From Carboxylicivirga mesophila (lineage in GTDB: Bacteria > Bacteroidota > Bacteroidia > Bacteroidales > Marinilabiliaceae), in the NCBI RefSeq assembly GCF_018271975.1, contig NZ_JAGUCN010000021.1, positions 53,544 through 117,543 on the forward strand: 64,000 nucleotides of DNA. The letters run 5' to 3'. Below, piece by piece: positions 28,848 to 36,664 of the stretch (positions within the stretch are counted from its first letter, which is position 1; every line of letters begins with the position of its first letter). Made by a program: the position numbers and the translations under genes. The notes under the pieces are model-generated. The model saw only the letters and a program-made list of their open reading frames with translations, was not told the DNA's origin and ran no database searches.

Positions 28848-28928
28848 ATTAAGGGCTGTTTTAAGATACGCATTTCAACCAATAATGTTGTCAATATATG
28901 ATATTTGTTGTGTTTTGTAAATTGCTTT

Positions 28929-29213
28929 TTAACCTTCCTTTTTGCGTAGCAATCGTATACTACCAAAACCAGCGATAATGGAAATGTAAAAGCCAAAATC
29001 GTACCACCAGCCCGTATTAAATGACTCGTAGATGGTGATATCTTTATTGAATAATCCAAGAATTAGCGAGATGGGTGCAATCCAGCCATGCCAGATACCA
29101 GTGAAAAATCCTGCCGGAGAATCAGGAGCATAATTGCCTCCACCAGGTAAACATGAATTTAGTAAAAGGAGAGTAATAACGGTAGCGATTGTAAAAATAC
29201 TTTTTTGCTTCAT
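28929..29213 (-). CDS. Small lipoprotein with a C-terminal membrane helix
   Basis: A 94-residue protein with a lipoprotein signal (LLLLNSC, C21), then YAPDSPAGFFTGIWHGWIAPISLILGLF and NTGWWYDFGFYISIIAGFGSIRLLRKK, i.e. two hydrophobic segments with conserved Trp, Gly and Pro. I recall short proteins with this 'PAGFFxGxWHGxIAP...NTGWWYDFGF' pattern in many bacteria, annotated as hypothetical. It lies 81 bases upstream of the protease/propeller/barrel gene on the same strand and could be co-transcribed. No function is proposed. Confidence 0.65.
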   Translation of the reverse strand: MKQKSIFTIATVITLLLLNSCLPGGGNYAPDSPAGFFTGIWHGWIAPISLILGLFNKDITIYESFNTGWWYDFGFYISIIAGFGSIRLLRKKEG

Positions 29214-29321
29214 GACTAAGGTTAATAATGTATTCCACTAAAATACAGAAGTGTAATTAATATTTCAATGACGGACTTTGGCACAATGCCTTTAAAATTG
29301 CGGAAAATATTAAAATATCTA

Positions 29322-29352
29322 TTTGATAATATAAAATTGTTAGCTATTTTTG
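29322..29352 (+). promoter_or_regulatory. Promoter of the tRNA gene
   Basis: TTTG at 29322-29325, a 19-base spacer and TATTTTTG at 29345-29352 give a full match to the Bacteroidota consensus. The mature tRNA begins at 29386. Confidence 0.6.
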
Positions 29353-29385
29353 CATCCGCTGAAAAGGTAATAACCTTGATAAGCC

Positions 29386-29462
<77 letters not shown>

Positions 29463-29470
29463 CTTAAACG

Positions 29471-29505
29471 AAAGCCACTTACATCAATTTGTAAGTGGCT
29501 TTTTT
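29471..29505 (+). terminator. Rho-independent terminator after the tRNA
   Basis: A 13-bp perfect stem (AAAGCCACTTACA / TGTAAGTGGCTTT) with a 6-base loop is followed by T residues, starting 12 bases after the tRNA. Confidence 0.92.
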
Positions 29506-29900
29506 GCACCACATTTTCTTGCAGTACTGATTTATAGGGACAACTCGCCCGCTAAATAAACGGAATGTTCGCAGGAAATTAAGAGGATTATTTGATATGT
29601 GGTTACTCAGCTCCACCTTTTTTATTTCAATAAAATAAACAAAATATATAATAGGAATGCATTATGGTATTTCTTTAAGTATCATGTATTGAGTGATATA
29701 TGTGTAAAAACAAAAAAGATATTGAAAATATGTGTTACGAAATAGAATTTCTGCAATTAATAGGTGGGATTGTTTACTTAAAAATGAAATAACGCCTGTG
29801 AGCATAACACGCAGCAAGTGTGGTTTAGTGGCTTACGAGGTTGTTAACTGATGTTTTAAAATTAGAGATAATTAAAAAAAAGCTGATAAGATAAAGATTT
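29506..29900. other. Gene-free AT-rich region between tRNA terminator and the FISUMP lipoprotein gene
   Basis: These 395 bases show no plausible gene on either strand, no tRNA fragment repeated from the neighbouring tRNA, and no exact TAnnTTTG box with a partner. The promoter of the downstream gene is therefore not located. Confidence 0.4.
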
Positions 29901-31214
29901 ATGAAACAACACGTATTTTTAATTGCACTATTATTAGTAACCCTTTGGGCATGTGAAAAAGATGAAAATAAATTACCTACCGAGCCGGTTCTGCTTTCAC
30001 CTGCCAATGGCAGTGTGGTCGATCTATCAAAGCTGGAATTTGATTTTTCCGGAGGAATCGATCCAGAAGGCGCTTACGTTGCTAATAATTTAATGGTTAG
30101 TGAAGATTCAATGGCTTGGTACGAGATTAAAAATCATGCCAAAGTATTTGATTGCGAATTGGAATTTAGGGAAGGGCAGAAGTACTACTGGAAAGTACAG
30201 AGTTTCGAATACGATGAATCGGCTACTCAGGTTATTGCGGGCCGCATGACGGAAAGCAAGGTCTTTCATTTTTACACCAATGCGCCCAATGTGTTTGAAC
30301 TGAAAGCTGAGTCGAGCTCACACACCAACTGGACCGGCCATAACTTTGTAAAACTTAGCTGGCTCGAACCTGAAAATACCGACTATGTGGAAGTTTCTTT
30401 TGAGCCACAGGTGGATGGCATACAACAACCCATACAAGTACCGGCAGGCCAGGGAGAGCTCTTGCTCGAAGACTTTTTTGACAACTGGGTGCCGCTAAAA
30501 CAGGAAGATGCCAAAGTATACACATTTGAAGTAAAGGCGGTTAGTACCGATGGATTGCCCTCTGTGCCGGACACCATCAGAGCCATGCCACTGGATAAAT
30601 TGCTGGTCCACGATTACGATTTTAATGTGTATGGCATCGTTATTATTGATATGCAAGCCTGGCTCGACAGAAACCTGATGACCACGCATTTTAATGATGG
30701 AAAGCCTTTAACTAGAGGTGTGATTGTTAAAAGAGGGAAAGAAATTCCTGAGTACGGGTATTATTATACCATATTTCCAAGTTATGATCCTGTTAACCAT
30801 AACCCTTGCCCTTGTGGGTTTCATATACCAACTCATGAAGAGTGGAAGCAGTTAGAATTGGCTATTGGCATGCCGGCTGATAAGATTGATGAGCAGACTG
30901 CTGAATTAAGAGGCGCAGATCGTTCTTTTGTTCTCAAGTCAACTACAGGTTGGTTACCAGGTCCTAACGGCGAGAATTATAATGGCATTGATCAATATGA
31001 TTTTAATATGAAACCAGCAGGAACTTTATCCTATAATTCTACTACACATCTTTATGATTCAAGACTTGATAGTGTAATGACCAAATTCTTGACCAGCACC
31101 AGAATCCCAAACTCTGATGAATATTTTTACATTAGACATATTTTTGAGAATGATGGCATAGGTGTTGGCAATTATTCTTCTTTTTGCAGCATTCGCTGTA
31201 TCCGCGATAATTAA
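29901..31214 (+). CDS. FISUMP-domain lipoprotein with N-terminal fibronectin-like region
   Basis: A 437-residue lipoprotein (lipobox LWAC, C18). Residues about 25-130 resemble a fibronectin-III-like beta domain (EPVLLSPANGSVVDLSKLEFDFSGGIDPEG...YYWKVQSFEYDE). About 250-435 form a FISUMP domain (Fibrobacter succinogenes major paralogous domain) with AWLDRNLMTTHF, CPCGFHIPTHEEWKQLE, STTGW and CSIRCIRDN. FISUMP proteins are abundant surface lipoproteins in Bacteroidota and Fibrobacterota; their role is unknown. It is monocistronic and ends before a terminator at 31456. Confidence 0.8.
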   Translation: MKQHVFLIALLLVTLWACEKDENKLPTEPVLLSPANGSVVDLSKLEFDFSGGIDPEGAYVANNLMVSEDSMAWYEIKNHAKVFDCELEFREGQKYYWKVQSFEYDESATQVIAGRMTESKVFHFYTNAPNVFELKAESSSHTNWTGHNFVKLSWLEPENTDYVEVSFEPQVDGIQQPIQVPAGQGELLLEDFFDNWVPLKQEDAKVYTFEVKAVSTDGLPSVPDTIRAMPLDKLLVHDYDFNVYGIVIIDMQAWLDRNLMTTHFNDGKPLTRGVIVKRGKEIPEYGYYYTIFPSYDPVNHNPCPCGFHIPTHEEWKQLELAIGMPADKIDEQTAELRGADRSFVLKSTTGWLPGPNGENYNGIDQYDFNMKPAGTLSYNSTTHLYDSRLDSVMTKFLTSTRIPNSDEYFYIRHIFENDGIGVGNYSSFCSIRCIRDN

Positions 31215-31261
31215 TCTTTTAAATATTGTCATTTGCTGTCAATACATATGGCACCACAATG

Positions 31262-31303
31262 TTGTATGTACCTATAGCCCAACAATTCTATAGGTATATA
31301 CAA
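31262..31303. repeat. Long intergenic hairpin (16-bp inverted repeat, 10-base loop)
   Basis: TTGTATGTACCTATAG (31262-31277) pairs with CTATAGGTATATACAA (31288-31303), 16 pairs with a single G-U. There is no T-run after it, so it is not a standard terminator. It may be an mRNA 3'-end stabiliser, a protein site or the trace of a small palindromic element. Confidence 0.6.
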
Positions 31304-31455
31304 TTTCTGCCGGACAATCAATAAACCAAAACATGCTTCTATGAATAAAAAGTTACCCCCGTTTGGCGTAGCGTTTTTCATATTAAAACATAGCCCGACA
31401 TAGAATGCATCCTTATCCTAACTAAAAGTTAGTTTGCAATTACCCAATACAACTT

Positions 31456-31485
31456 AAAGCCACGTAGTAATGCGTGGCTTTTTTT
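31456..31485 (+). terminator. Rho-independent terminator after the FISUMP gene (possibly bidirectional)
   Basis: Stem AAAGCCACG / CGTGGCTTT with an 8-base loop and seven T residues. It lies between convergent genes; on the minus strand the T-run is only three bases, so its use for tsaC is less sure. Confidence 0.8.
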
Positions 31486-31581
31486 GTACTTCCGTTTAGC
31501 TTAGCGTCGCGCTGTTGCTGGCAGGCTGTATGATTAGGGCTTGATGGCAGAGTGGCCGGGTCAGCACCAAGCAGAGTCTTT

Positions 31582-32532
31582 TTATTTACGCCAGTCATAC
31601 TCAGCCTTGCGCAGGCGATCCATGATGGCAATGCCAATGCCTGTTTCAGGTACCGGTTCAGCAATAATCAGTTCAATACTATCATCGTCTTCAAAGGTGT
31701 GCATGGCTTCAAACATATTAACTGCATAATCTTTCAGCTCTTCATGCTGCGATATGCGTATCACCTTGTAGAAGCCATTCTCCAGCTTACCGGTAAAAGA
31801 AATCAGTCCGGCTTTGCTAAGGTCTGCCTGCCAGTTAGCAGTATCATCTGCCAGCAGCAGCTTTTTACGGGGGCTGTAATGTGATTTGAGCATGCCGGGT
31901 GCTTCCATGCTTTCAATGGCCGATTGTTCGTCGCACGGCAGAACCGTTTCCAGCTCCTCGCGGGTGATAATGCCATTGCGAAGTATCTGAAAACCCTTAT
32001 CGGTCAGTCGGATAATGGTTGACTCAATGCCCACAGTGGTTTTGCCGCCATCCAATATATAATCCACATCCGGCAGTTGCTTCTGAACATGAGCTGCCGT
32101 GGTTGGGCTGATACGACCAAATTTATTGGCACTGGGGGCGGCAATGGGGCAGCCTGACTGGCTGATTAATTCCAGAGCAATGGGGTTGGCCGGCATGCGG
32201 ATACCCACAGTAGGTAAACCTGATGTGACCAGGTCAGGAACCCGCTCGCTTTTGGGCAGAACCATGGTAAGAGGTCCCGGCCAGAATTTCTCAGCCAGTT
32301 GATAAACCCGCTCATCCGTCGTTTTTATCAGCTCCTTTAGTTGATCCAGGCTGGCAATATGCAGTATCAGTGGATCAAAAGACGGACGCTCTTTCAGTTC
32401 AAATATTTTGGCCACAGCCATAGGGTTCAAACCATTGGCCCCAAGGCCATATACGGTTTCGGTAGGAAAAGCAACCAATTTGCCTTCCTGAATATATTTG
32501 GCAGCAGTTTCGATGTTATTTGTTCGCTCCAT
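31582..32532 (-). CDS. tsaC: L-threonylcarbamoyladenylate synthase (Sua5/TsaC long form)
   Basis: A 316-residue enzyme that makes threonylcarbamoyl-AMP from threonine, bicarbonate and ATP, the first step of the t6A37 modification of ANN-decoding tRNAs. The YrdC-like domain (about 1-200) has GKLVAFPTETVYGLGANG, KERPSFDPLILHI and SAPSANKFGRISPTTAAHV. The remaining C-terminal part (DDTANWQ...GIGIAIMDRLRKAEYDWRK) is the Sua5 domain that makes the long form. The start at 32532 (MERTNNIETAA) fits homologues better than an ATG seven codons upstream; both overlap the end of purE (by 17 or 38 bases). Confidence 0.95.
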   Translation of the reverse strand: MERTNNIETAAKYIQEGKLVAFPTETVYGLGANGLNPMAVAKIFELKERPSFDPLILHIASLDQLKELIKTTDERVYQLAEKFWPGPLTMVLPKSERVPDLVTSGLPTVGIRMPANPIALELISQSGCPIAAPSANKFGRISPTTAAHVQKQLPDVDYILDGGKTTVGIESTIIRLTDKGFQILRNGIITREELETVLPCDEQSAIESMEAPGMLKSHYSPRKKLLLADDTANWQADLSKAGLISFTGKLENGFYKVIRISQHEELKDYAVNMFEAMHTFEDDDSIELIIAEPVPETGIGIAIMDRLRKAEYDWRK

Positions 32533-33028
32533 TTTTGCCCGATGTAATGTCATTTGATTTCTTATTCACCTGCTCCTTCATTTCCTGCTTATATTCCATC
32601 AGTTTGGTCTGAATGGTTTTATCCATCGCCGATACAATTTGAGCAGCCAGTATGCCTGCATTTTTGGCACCATTCAATGCTACTGTAGCCACAGGTACAC
32701 CACCGGGCATTTGCAGAATTGAAAGGACAGAATCCCATCCATCAATGGAGTTGGTCGATTTGATGGGCACACCAATAACCGGGAGTGGTGAGATGGCTGC
32801 TATCATGCCCGGCAGATGAGCTGCGCCACCGGCACCGGCTATTATTGCCACCATACCGCGTTCATGGGCCTTACTGGCAAAGTCATAAAGCTTTTCGGGT
32901 GTGCGGTGAGCCGAAACGATGTCAATTTCGTAAGCGATATCAAATTTATCCAGCATTTCTGCTGCCTGTTTCATCACCGGCATATCCGAATCAGAGCCCA
33001 TTACAATGCTCACTAGTTTTTTGTCCAT
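32516..33028 (-). CDS. purE: N5-carboxyaminoimidazole ribonucleotide mutase (PurE class I)
   Basis: A 170-residue enzyme of de novo purine synthesis that converts N5-CAIR, made by PurK, to CAIR. Motifs: SIVMGSDSDMPVMKQA (phosphate loop), SAHRTPEKLYDFA (catalytic His) and IIAGAGGAAHLPGMIAA. A Lys/Asn-rich C-terminal tail of about 15 residues (VNKKSNDITSGKNGANK) goes beyond the usual end. It overlaps purK by 16 bases and tsaC by 17 bases, giving a tight three-gene operon. Confidence 0.97.
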   Translation of the reverse strand: MDKKLVSIVMGSDSDMPVMKQAAEMLDKFDIAYEIDIVSAHRTPEKLYDFASKAHERGMVAIIAGAGGAAHLPGMIAAISPLPVIGVPIKSTNSIDGWDSVLSILQMPGGVPVATVALNGAKNAGILAAQIVSAMDKTIQTKLMEYKQEMKEQVNKKSNDITSGKNGANK

Positions 33029-34179
33029 GACTTAACTTTTATTAATTGTTTTACTTTTTCAGCTTTTTTCAATGCACATTCAAGCGAAGGTGAAAGCACG
33101 GTAATATGTCCCATTTTGCGATAAGGCTGCGTGATTTTTTTACCGTACAGGTGAATTTTAACACCATCAATGGCCATACTCTCAGTTAAACCCTCGTATA
33201 AGACATTGCCATGGTGACCTTCTTCACCTAAGATATTAATCATCACCGAAGGTAATTTAAGCTTGGTACTGCCCAATGGCAGGTTCAATATGGCGCGCAA
33301 ATGCTGCTCAAACTGCGATGTTACTATGCTTTCAATAGTATGGTGACCGCTGTTGTGCGTACGCGGTGCCACTTCGTTAACGATGACTTCCCCTTTGCTA
33401 TCGATAAAAAACTCAACCGCCAGCAAGCCTTCCATATTAAGCAGTTCAATTATTTCACTGGCAATGTTTTTGGCCTTTTCTGATTGCTCAACAGTAATAG
33501 ATGAGGGGCAGATCAATTTATCCACCAGGTTGGCCTGCGGATCGAACAGCATCTCAACAATGGGGTAGCACTTGATTTCACCTTTGTTGTTGCGGGCTAC
33601 AATCGCAGCTATTTCTTTGTCTATTTCTACTTTTTCTTCAATAACCGATGGCCCTGGCAGCAGCTTGTTTAAATTATTCGCACTGTTGATAACAGCCACG
33701 CCTTTGCCGTCATAGCCGCCTTTTCGTAATTTCTGAACAAACGGAAAGCTAAATTCCCCGTTGTCAATGCCTTTCAGAATATCCTGTTCCGACTCCACAA
33801 GCCTAAATGGCGAAGTAGGTATGTGGTTGTTCTGGTAGAAGTCTTTTTGAAGTCCTTTATCTTGTATAAGAGCCAGTATATCAGGGTCGGGCAGTATTCT
33901 TACCCCTTCCGATTTCAGCTTGTTGAGCGCCTCAATATTGACATTCTCAATCTCAAAGGTTAAAATATCCACCTGCTTACCAAACTGGTACACATCATCG
34001 AAATCGAGGTTACTGCCTTTGACAAAGTGCGATGCAATTTTACCGGCAGGGCAGTCTTCGTCTTTATCCAGCACGTAGGTGATAATATTCCACTTGCTAG
34101 CCTCCTGTATAAGCATTTTACCCAGCTGTCCGCCAGCTATAATTCCCATTTTTAAGTTTGATGTAACCAGTCTTTCCAT
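33013..34179 (-). CDS. purK: N5-carboxyaminoimidazole ribonucleotide synthase
   Basis: A 388-residue ATP-grasp enzyme that carboxylates AIR to N5-CAIR with ATP and bicarbonate. Motifs: GIIAGGQLGKMLIQEA, FVQKLRKGGYDGKGVAV, and NEVAPRTHNSGHHTIE near the C-terminus. The start at 34179 (MERLVTSNLKMG) is preferred; the frame is open to 34248, but the extra 23 residues have no family similarity. It is the first gene of purK-purE-tsaC. Confidence 0.96.
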   Translation of the reverse strand: MERLVTSNLKMGIIAGGQLGKMLIQEASKWNIITYVLDKDEDCPAGKIASHFVKGSNLDFDDVYQFGKQVDILTFEIENVNIEALNKLKSEGVRILPDPDILALIQDKGLQKDFYQNNHIPTSPFRLVESEQDILKGIDNGEFSFPFVQKLRKGGYDGKGVAVINSANNLNKLLPGPSVIEEKVEIDKEIAAIVARNNKGEIKCYPIVEMLFDPQANLVDKLICPSSITVEQSEKAKNIASEIIELLNMEGLLAVEFFIDSKGEVIVNEVAPRTHNSGHHTIESIVTSQFEQHLRAILNLPLGSTKLKLPSVMINILGEEGHHGNVLYEGLTESMAIDGVKIHLYGKKITQPYRKMGHITVLSPSLECALKKAEKVKQLIKVKSWTKN

Positions 34180-34593
34180 ATCATCTGTGTAGCAAAAGTT
34201 TCCATTGATGGCTTCAGAGTACAAAAGTAGTCTAAAGCTGACAAACAATCGACATTGCTTTTAATTGGCTGCAAAAATAATCAACTCTTTTGCATGTGCC
34301 AGCACTCACCATTGTGTTTGCAATTACCCTTGTCTGTCTGGTGTTTCACAAAACACTAGGTAAACCAATGGTTATGAAAAAAGTTTAACCTGTCTGGCAG
34401 AGTCTTTTTATTTGGTTTTCTGTTCGTCATTGCCTCTCGCTACATGGTATAACGGCAGTTCAGTTACCTCAATTGATAAAATTGAGTTATACCTTGCGAT
34501 TAACCCCAAAACCGATCACTATCGGTTTTTGAGCACCTTAAATCCCTTATAAAATGCGAGGTACAGATACAGTGATAAGCGGGGGGAGCCAAT
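34180..34593. other. Gene-free region upstream of purK with hairpins and a possible minus-strand -7 box
   Basis: A minus-strand TATTTTTG (34279-34272) is a candidate -7 box for purK, about 90 bases upstream of its start. Two small inverted repeats are seen: CTCAATT / AATTGAG at 34468-34486 and AAAACCGAT / ATCGGTTTT at 34508-34529, the latter with T-runs in both directions and able to act as a weak terminator. No gene is supported. Confidence 0.4.
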
Positions 34594-34620
34594 AAAAAAA
34601 CCCGGTACATCAGTACCGGG
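34594..34620 (-). terminator. Rho-independent terminator of the GH88-sulfatase operon
   Basis: On the minus strand CCCGGTAC / GTACCGGG (loop TGAT) is followed by seven T residues, 30 bases after the stop codon of the CBM9-like gene. It marks the left border of the PUL. Confidence 0.92.
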
Positions 34621-34649
34621 TAGTAACTATTGTTTTGACTGGTTTTAGC

Positions 34650-35273
34650 CTATACCAGTTTGATGGTACCAAAATATTGCGGCAGATGAAAGTTAGGTGC
34701 TTCATGACCGATGGGGTTCCATGACAGGAAATGCACCTGCTTTTGTTTATCGCCGCATTTGTAGAAGTTGGCTTTGTAGCTTTGGCCGACCTCGAACTTC
34801 TCAATGTTATCGCCAAACAATGTTCTGGGGATTTTAATCTTCATCGTCCATTGGGTTGGTGTGCCTTCCAGATCAATAGATTGCCCGCCCAGTGATGGCA
34901 TTGTCTCAATGCTTTCAACCAGCCCGGTGGCTAGCCACTGACGATCTGTATTACTGGAACCTAACCCTGCTAATCGTGTGCCAATGCAGTTAAACTCCAG
35001 GTTATAGTATTTATCGTCATCAAATGCAATAAAGAACTCTACGCAACTGTCTTCCCACACCGGACCATTGGTGGTGGTGCATACCGCTTTGGGGTGATTT
35101 TCATTCACGGCATAGTGCAGGTAAAGATGGCTATCGTCATAAGCCATGCCAAATTTCACCTTCACATCGGCCGGGTAGTTCCAGTTATCGTTATCAATTG
35201 GGTGGATGGCCTCAGGGTAGCTGATGTCGCCTGATGCACTTTGTTTAATACGTTTAATCTCCAGTTGCTTCAT
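34650..35273 (-). CDS. CBM9-like carbohydrate-binding domain protein without signal peptide
   Basis: A 207-residue single-domain protein of the CBM9/DOMON-like beta-sandwich type: VKFGMAYDDSHLYLHYAVNE, WEDSCVEFFIAFDDDKYYNLEFN and TMKIKIPRTLFG are typical segments. No signal peptide is visible (MKQLEIKRIKQSASG), so it would stay in the cytoplasm, unlike every other degradative protein of the locus. The ATG at 35273 follows the sulfatase TGA after one base (TGAAATG), implying coupled translation; an ATG at 35294 is an alternative. It could bind an imported sugar, or be a domain that split from the sulfatase. Last gene of the operon. Confidence 0.7.
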   Translation of the reverse strand: MKQLEIKRIKQSASGDISYPEAIHPIDNDNWNYPADVKVKFGMAYDDSHLYLHYAVNENHPKAVCTTTNGPVWEDSCVEFFIAFDDDKYYNLEFNCIGTRLAGLGSSNTDRQWLATGLVESIETMPSLGGQSIDLEGTPTQWTMKIKIPRTLFGDNIEKFEVGQSYKANFYKCGDKQKQVHFLSWNPIGHEAPNFHLPQYFGTIKLV

Positions 35274-35274
35274 T

Positions 35275-36654
35275 TCAATAAAGGTTTTTAACAACGGGGT
35301 CTTCGGTAGTTTGTCCCCATTGAGTCAATAAAGAAACTAATTTCTTTTTAATTGTCTGCGTATCGCCATGGTCAATCAGGTCGTTCATTTCACCCGGATC
35401 ATCTGACAGGTTGAAGAGCTGTTCACGCTTCTGGCCTTCAGAGTAAATAATGTACTTCCAGTTGTTGTGGATGATACAGCGTCCAGAGATACCATAGTCT
35501 TCCTTGCCATTGGCAAAGGTGGTTTCCAGCACAATCACTTTATTTTCATCCCTTGCCTGCGGATGAAGGGCATAGGGCTTCTGACTTTGTCCGGCCATAC
35601 TGGCGGGTTGCTCAATGGTTGCATAGTCGCACATGGTCGGAATCAAATCCAGACCAATATTGATGAGTTGTGAAGAATTTACACCAGACTGTTTCACTCT
35701 GAAATCAGCGATGATAAAAGGTACGTTGACAGATTCCTCGTAAAGTACCTGCTTCTGATTCCACTGGTGGCTGCCCGCTCCATCACCGTGATCACTCAAA
35801 AAGAAGATGACCGTATTATCCAGTTTGCCAAGTTTATCCAGGGTATGAATCACATGACCTACATAGGTATCCACCCGTTCAACCAGGCGGTAGTAGGCCC
35901 AGCGGTACTGGCGCCAGTCGTCTTTATCCCAGTCGTTGGTGGGGTAGGTTCTCCATGAAAGACTTCGTACGTGTTTCAGAATATCGGGCTGACCGGGTGG
36001 TATCGCATAGTTAGCCGGTACATCCGGGCATTCAGCCGGAGCAGGTGCTTCAGCAATTGGCTCCATACGCAAGCTCTGTCGGCGGGCCCATTCGCATATA
36101 TCGTGCGGATTAACAAGGGATGCCACCATCAGGAATGGTTTATCTTCGCTTTGTTGCTTAATAAAGTCGTAGCAGTCGGCCGGGATGGAGGCATCCTGCC
36201 AGTCGCGCTCTTTTGTATTGGTGATGAGGTCAAAACCATGCAGCTCCTTTTCTTTAACAGGCACAGGCAGATGCCATTTGCCAATGTAGCCTGTGCTATA
36301 GCCCTGCTCTTTGAATACCTTACCCATCAGGTCAACTTCCATATTGGCCCAGTAGTTATTGGTTTCGGGGAGGTTGATGGAAGCATCTATCTGATGTGGG
36401 TACTGACCGGTAAGCATTGATGAGCGACTGGGACCACACAAGGGTTGCGGACAATAGGCACGCGTAAAGCGTGTGCCATTAGATGCCAGCAGATCCATAG
36501 CCGGAGTAGATAAGTCAGTATTACCGGCGCAGCTCATGGCATTAGCTGTTTGCTGGTCCGTCATAATTACCACAATATTGGGTTGGGGCGATTGGGCTGA
36601 TACCAGACTGGCTGCTGTAAACATTACAGCAGCCAAAAATATGGTTTTTAGCAT
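35275..36654 (-). CDS. Cys-type sulfatase (S1 family), exported
   Basis: A 459-residue arylsulfatase-fold enzyme with a signal peptide cut near SAQ. Metal-binding NIVVIMTDQQ is at about 26-35, and the formylglycine motif C-G-P-S-R lies at 73-77. HWNQK- and SDHGDGAG-like motifs follow. C73 must be oxidised to formylglycine by an FGE or anSME maturase, not encoded here. In this locus it presumably removes sulfate from glycosaminoglycan oligosaccharides in the periplasm, but the sulfate position is not deducible. The start at 36654 leaves 10 bases to the upstream sulfatase stop; the frame is open to 36678. Confidence 0.9.
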   Translation of the reverse strand: MLKTIFLAAVMFTAASLVSAQSPQPNIVVIMTDQQTANAMSCAGNTDLSTPAMDLLASNGTRFTRAYCPQPLCGPSRSSMLTGQYPHQIDASINLPETNNYWANMEVDLMGKVFKEQGYSTGYIGKWHLPVPVKEKELHGFDLITNTKERDWQDASIPADCYDFIKQQSEDKPFLMVASLVNPHDICEWARRQSLRMEPIAEAPAPAECPDVPANYAIPPGQPDILKHVRSLSWRTYPTNDWDKDDWRQYRWAYYRLVERVDTYVGHVIHTLDKLGKLDNTVIFFLSDHGDGAGSHQWNQKQVLYEESVNVPFIIADFRVKQSGVNSSQLINIGLDLIPTMCDYATIEQPASMAGQSQKPYALHPQARDENKVIVLETTFANGKEDYGISGRCIIHNNWKYIIYSEGQKREQLFNLSDDPGEMNDLIDHGDTQTIKKKLVSLLTQWGQTTEDPVVKNLY

Positions 36655-36664
36655 GTCCCTGTAA

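Larger units (their letters stand above)
31215..31581. other. Convergent intergenic region between FISUMP gene and tsaC
   Basis: The 367 bases contain a long hairpin (31262-31303) and a terminator (31456-31485). No gene is seen on either strand. Confidence 0.5.

Noticed and set aside
31570..34411. Seventeen-base identity (GCAGAGTCTTTTTATTT) near 31571 and near 34398
   Set aside because: One copy includes the tsaC stop codon, there is no further similarity around them, and a chance match of this length in AT-rich DNA is plausible.
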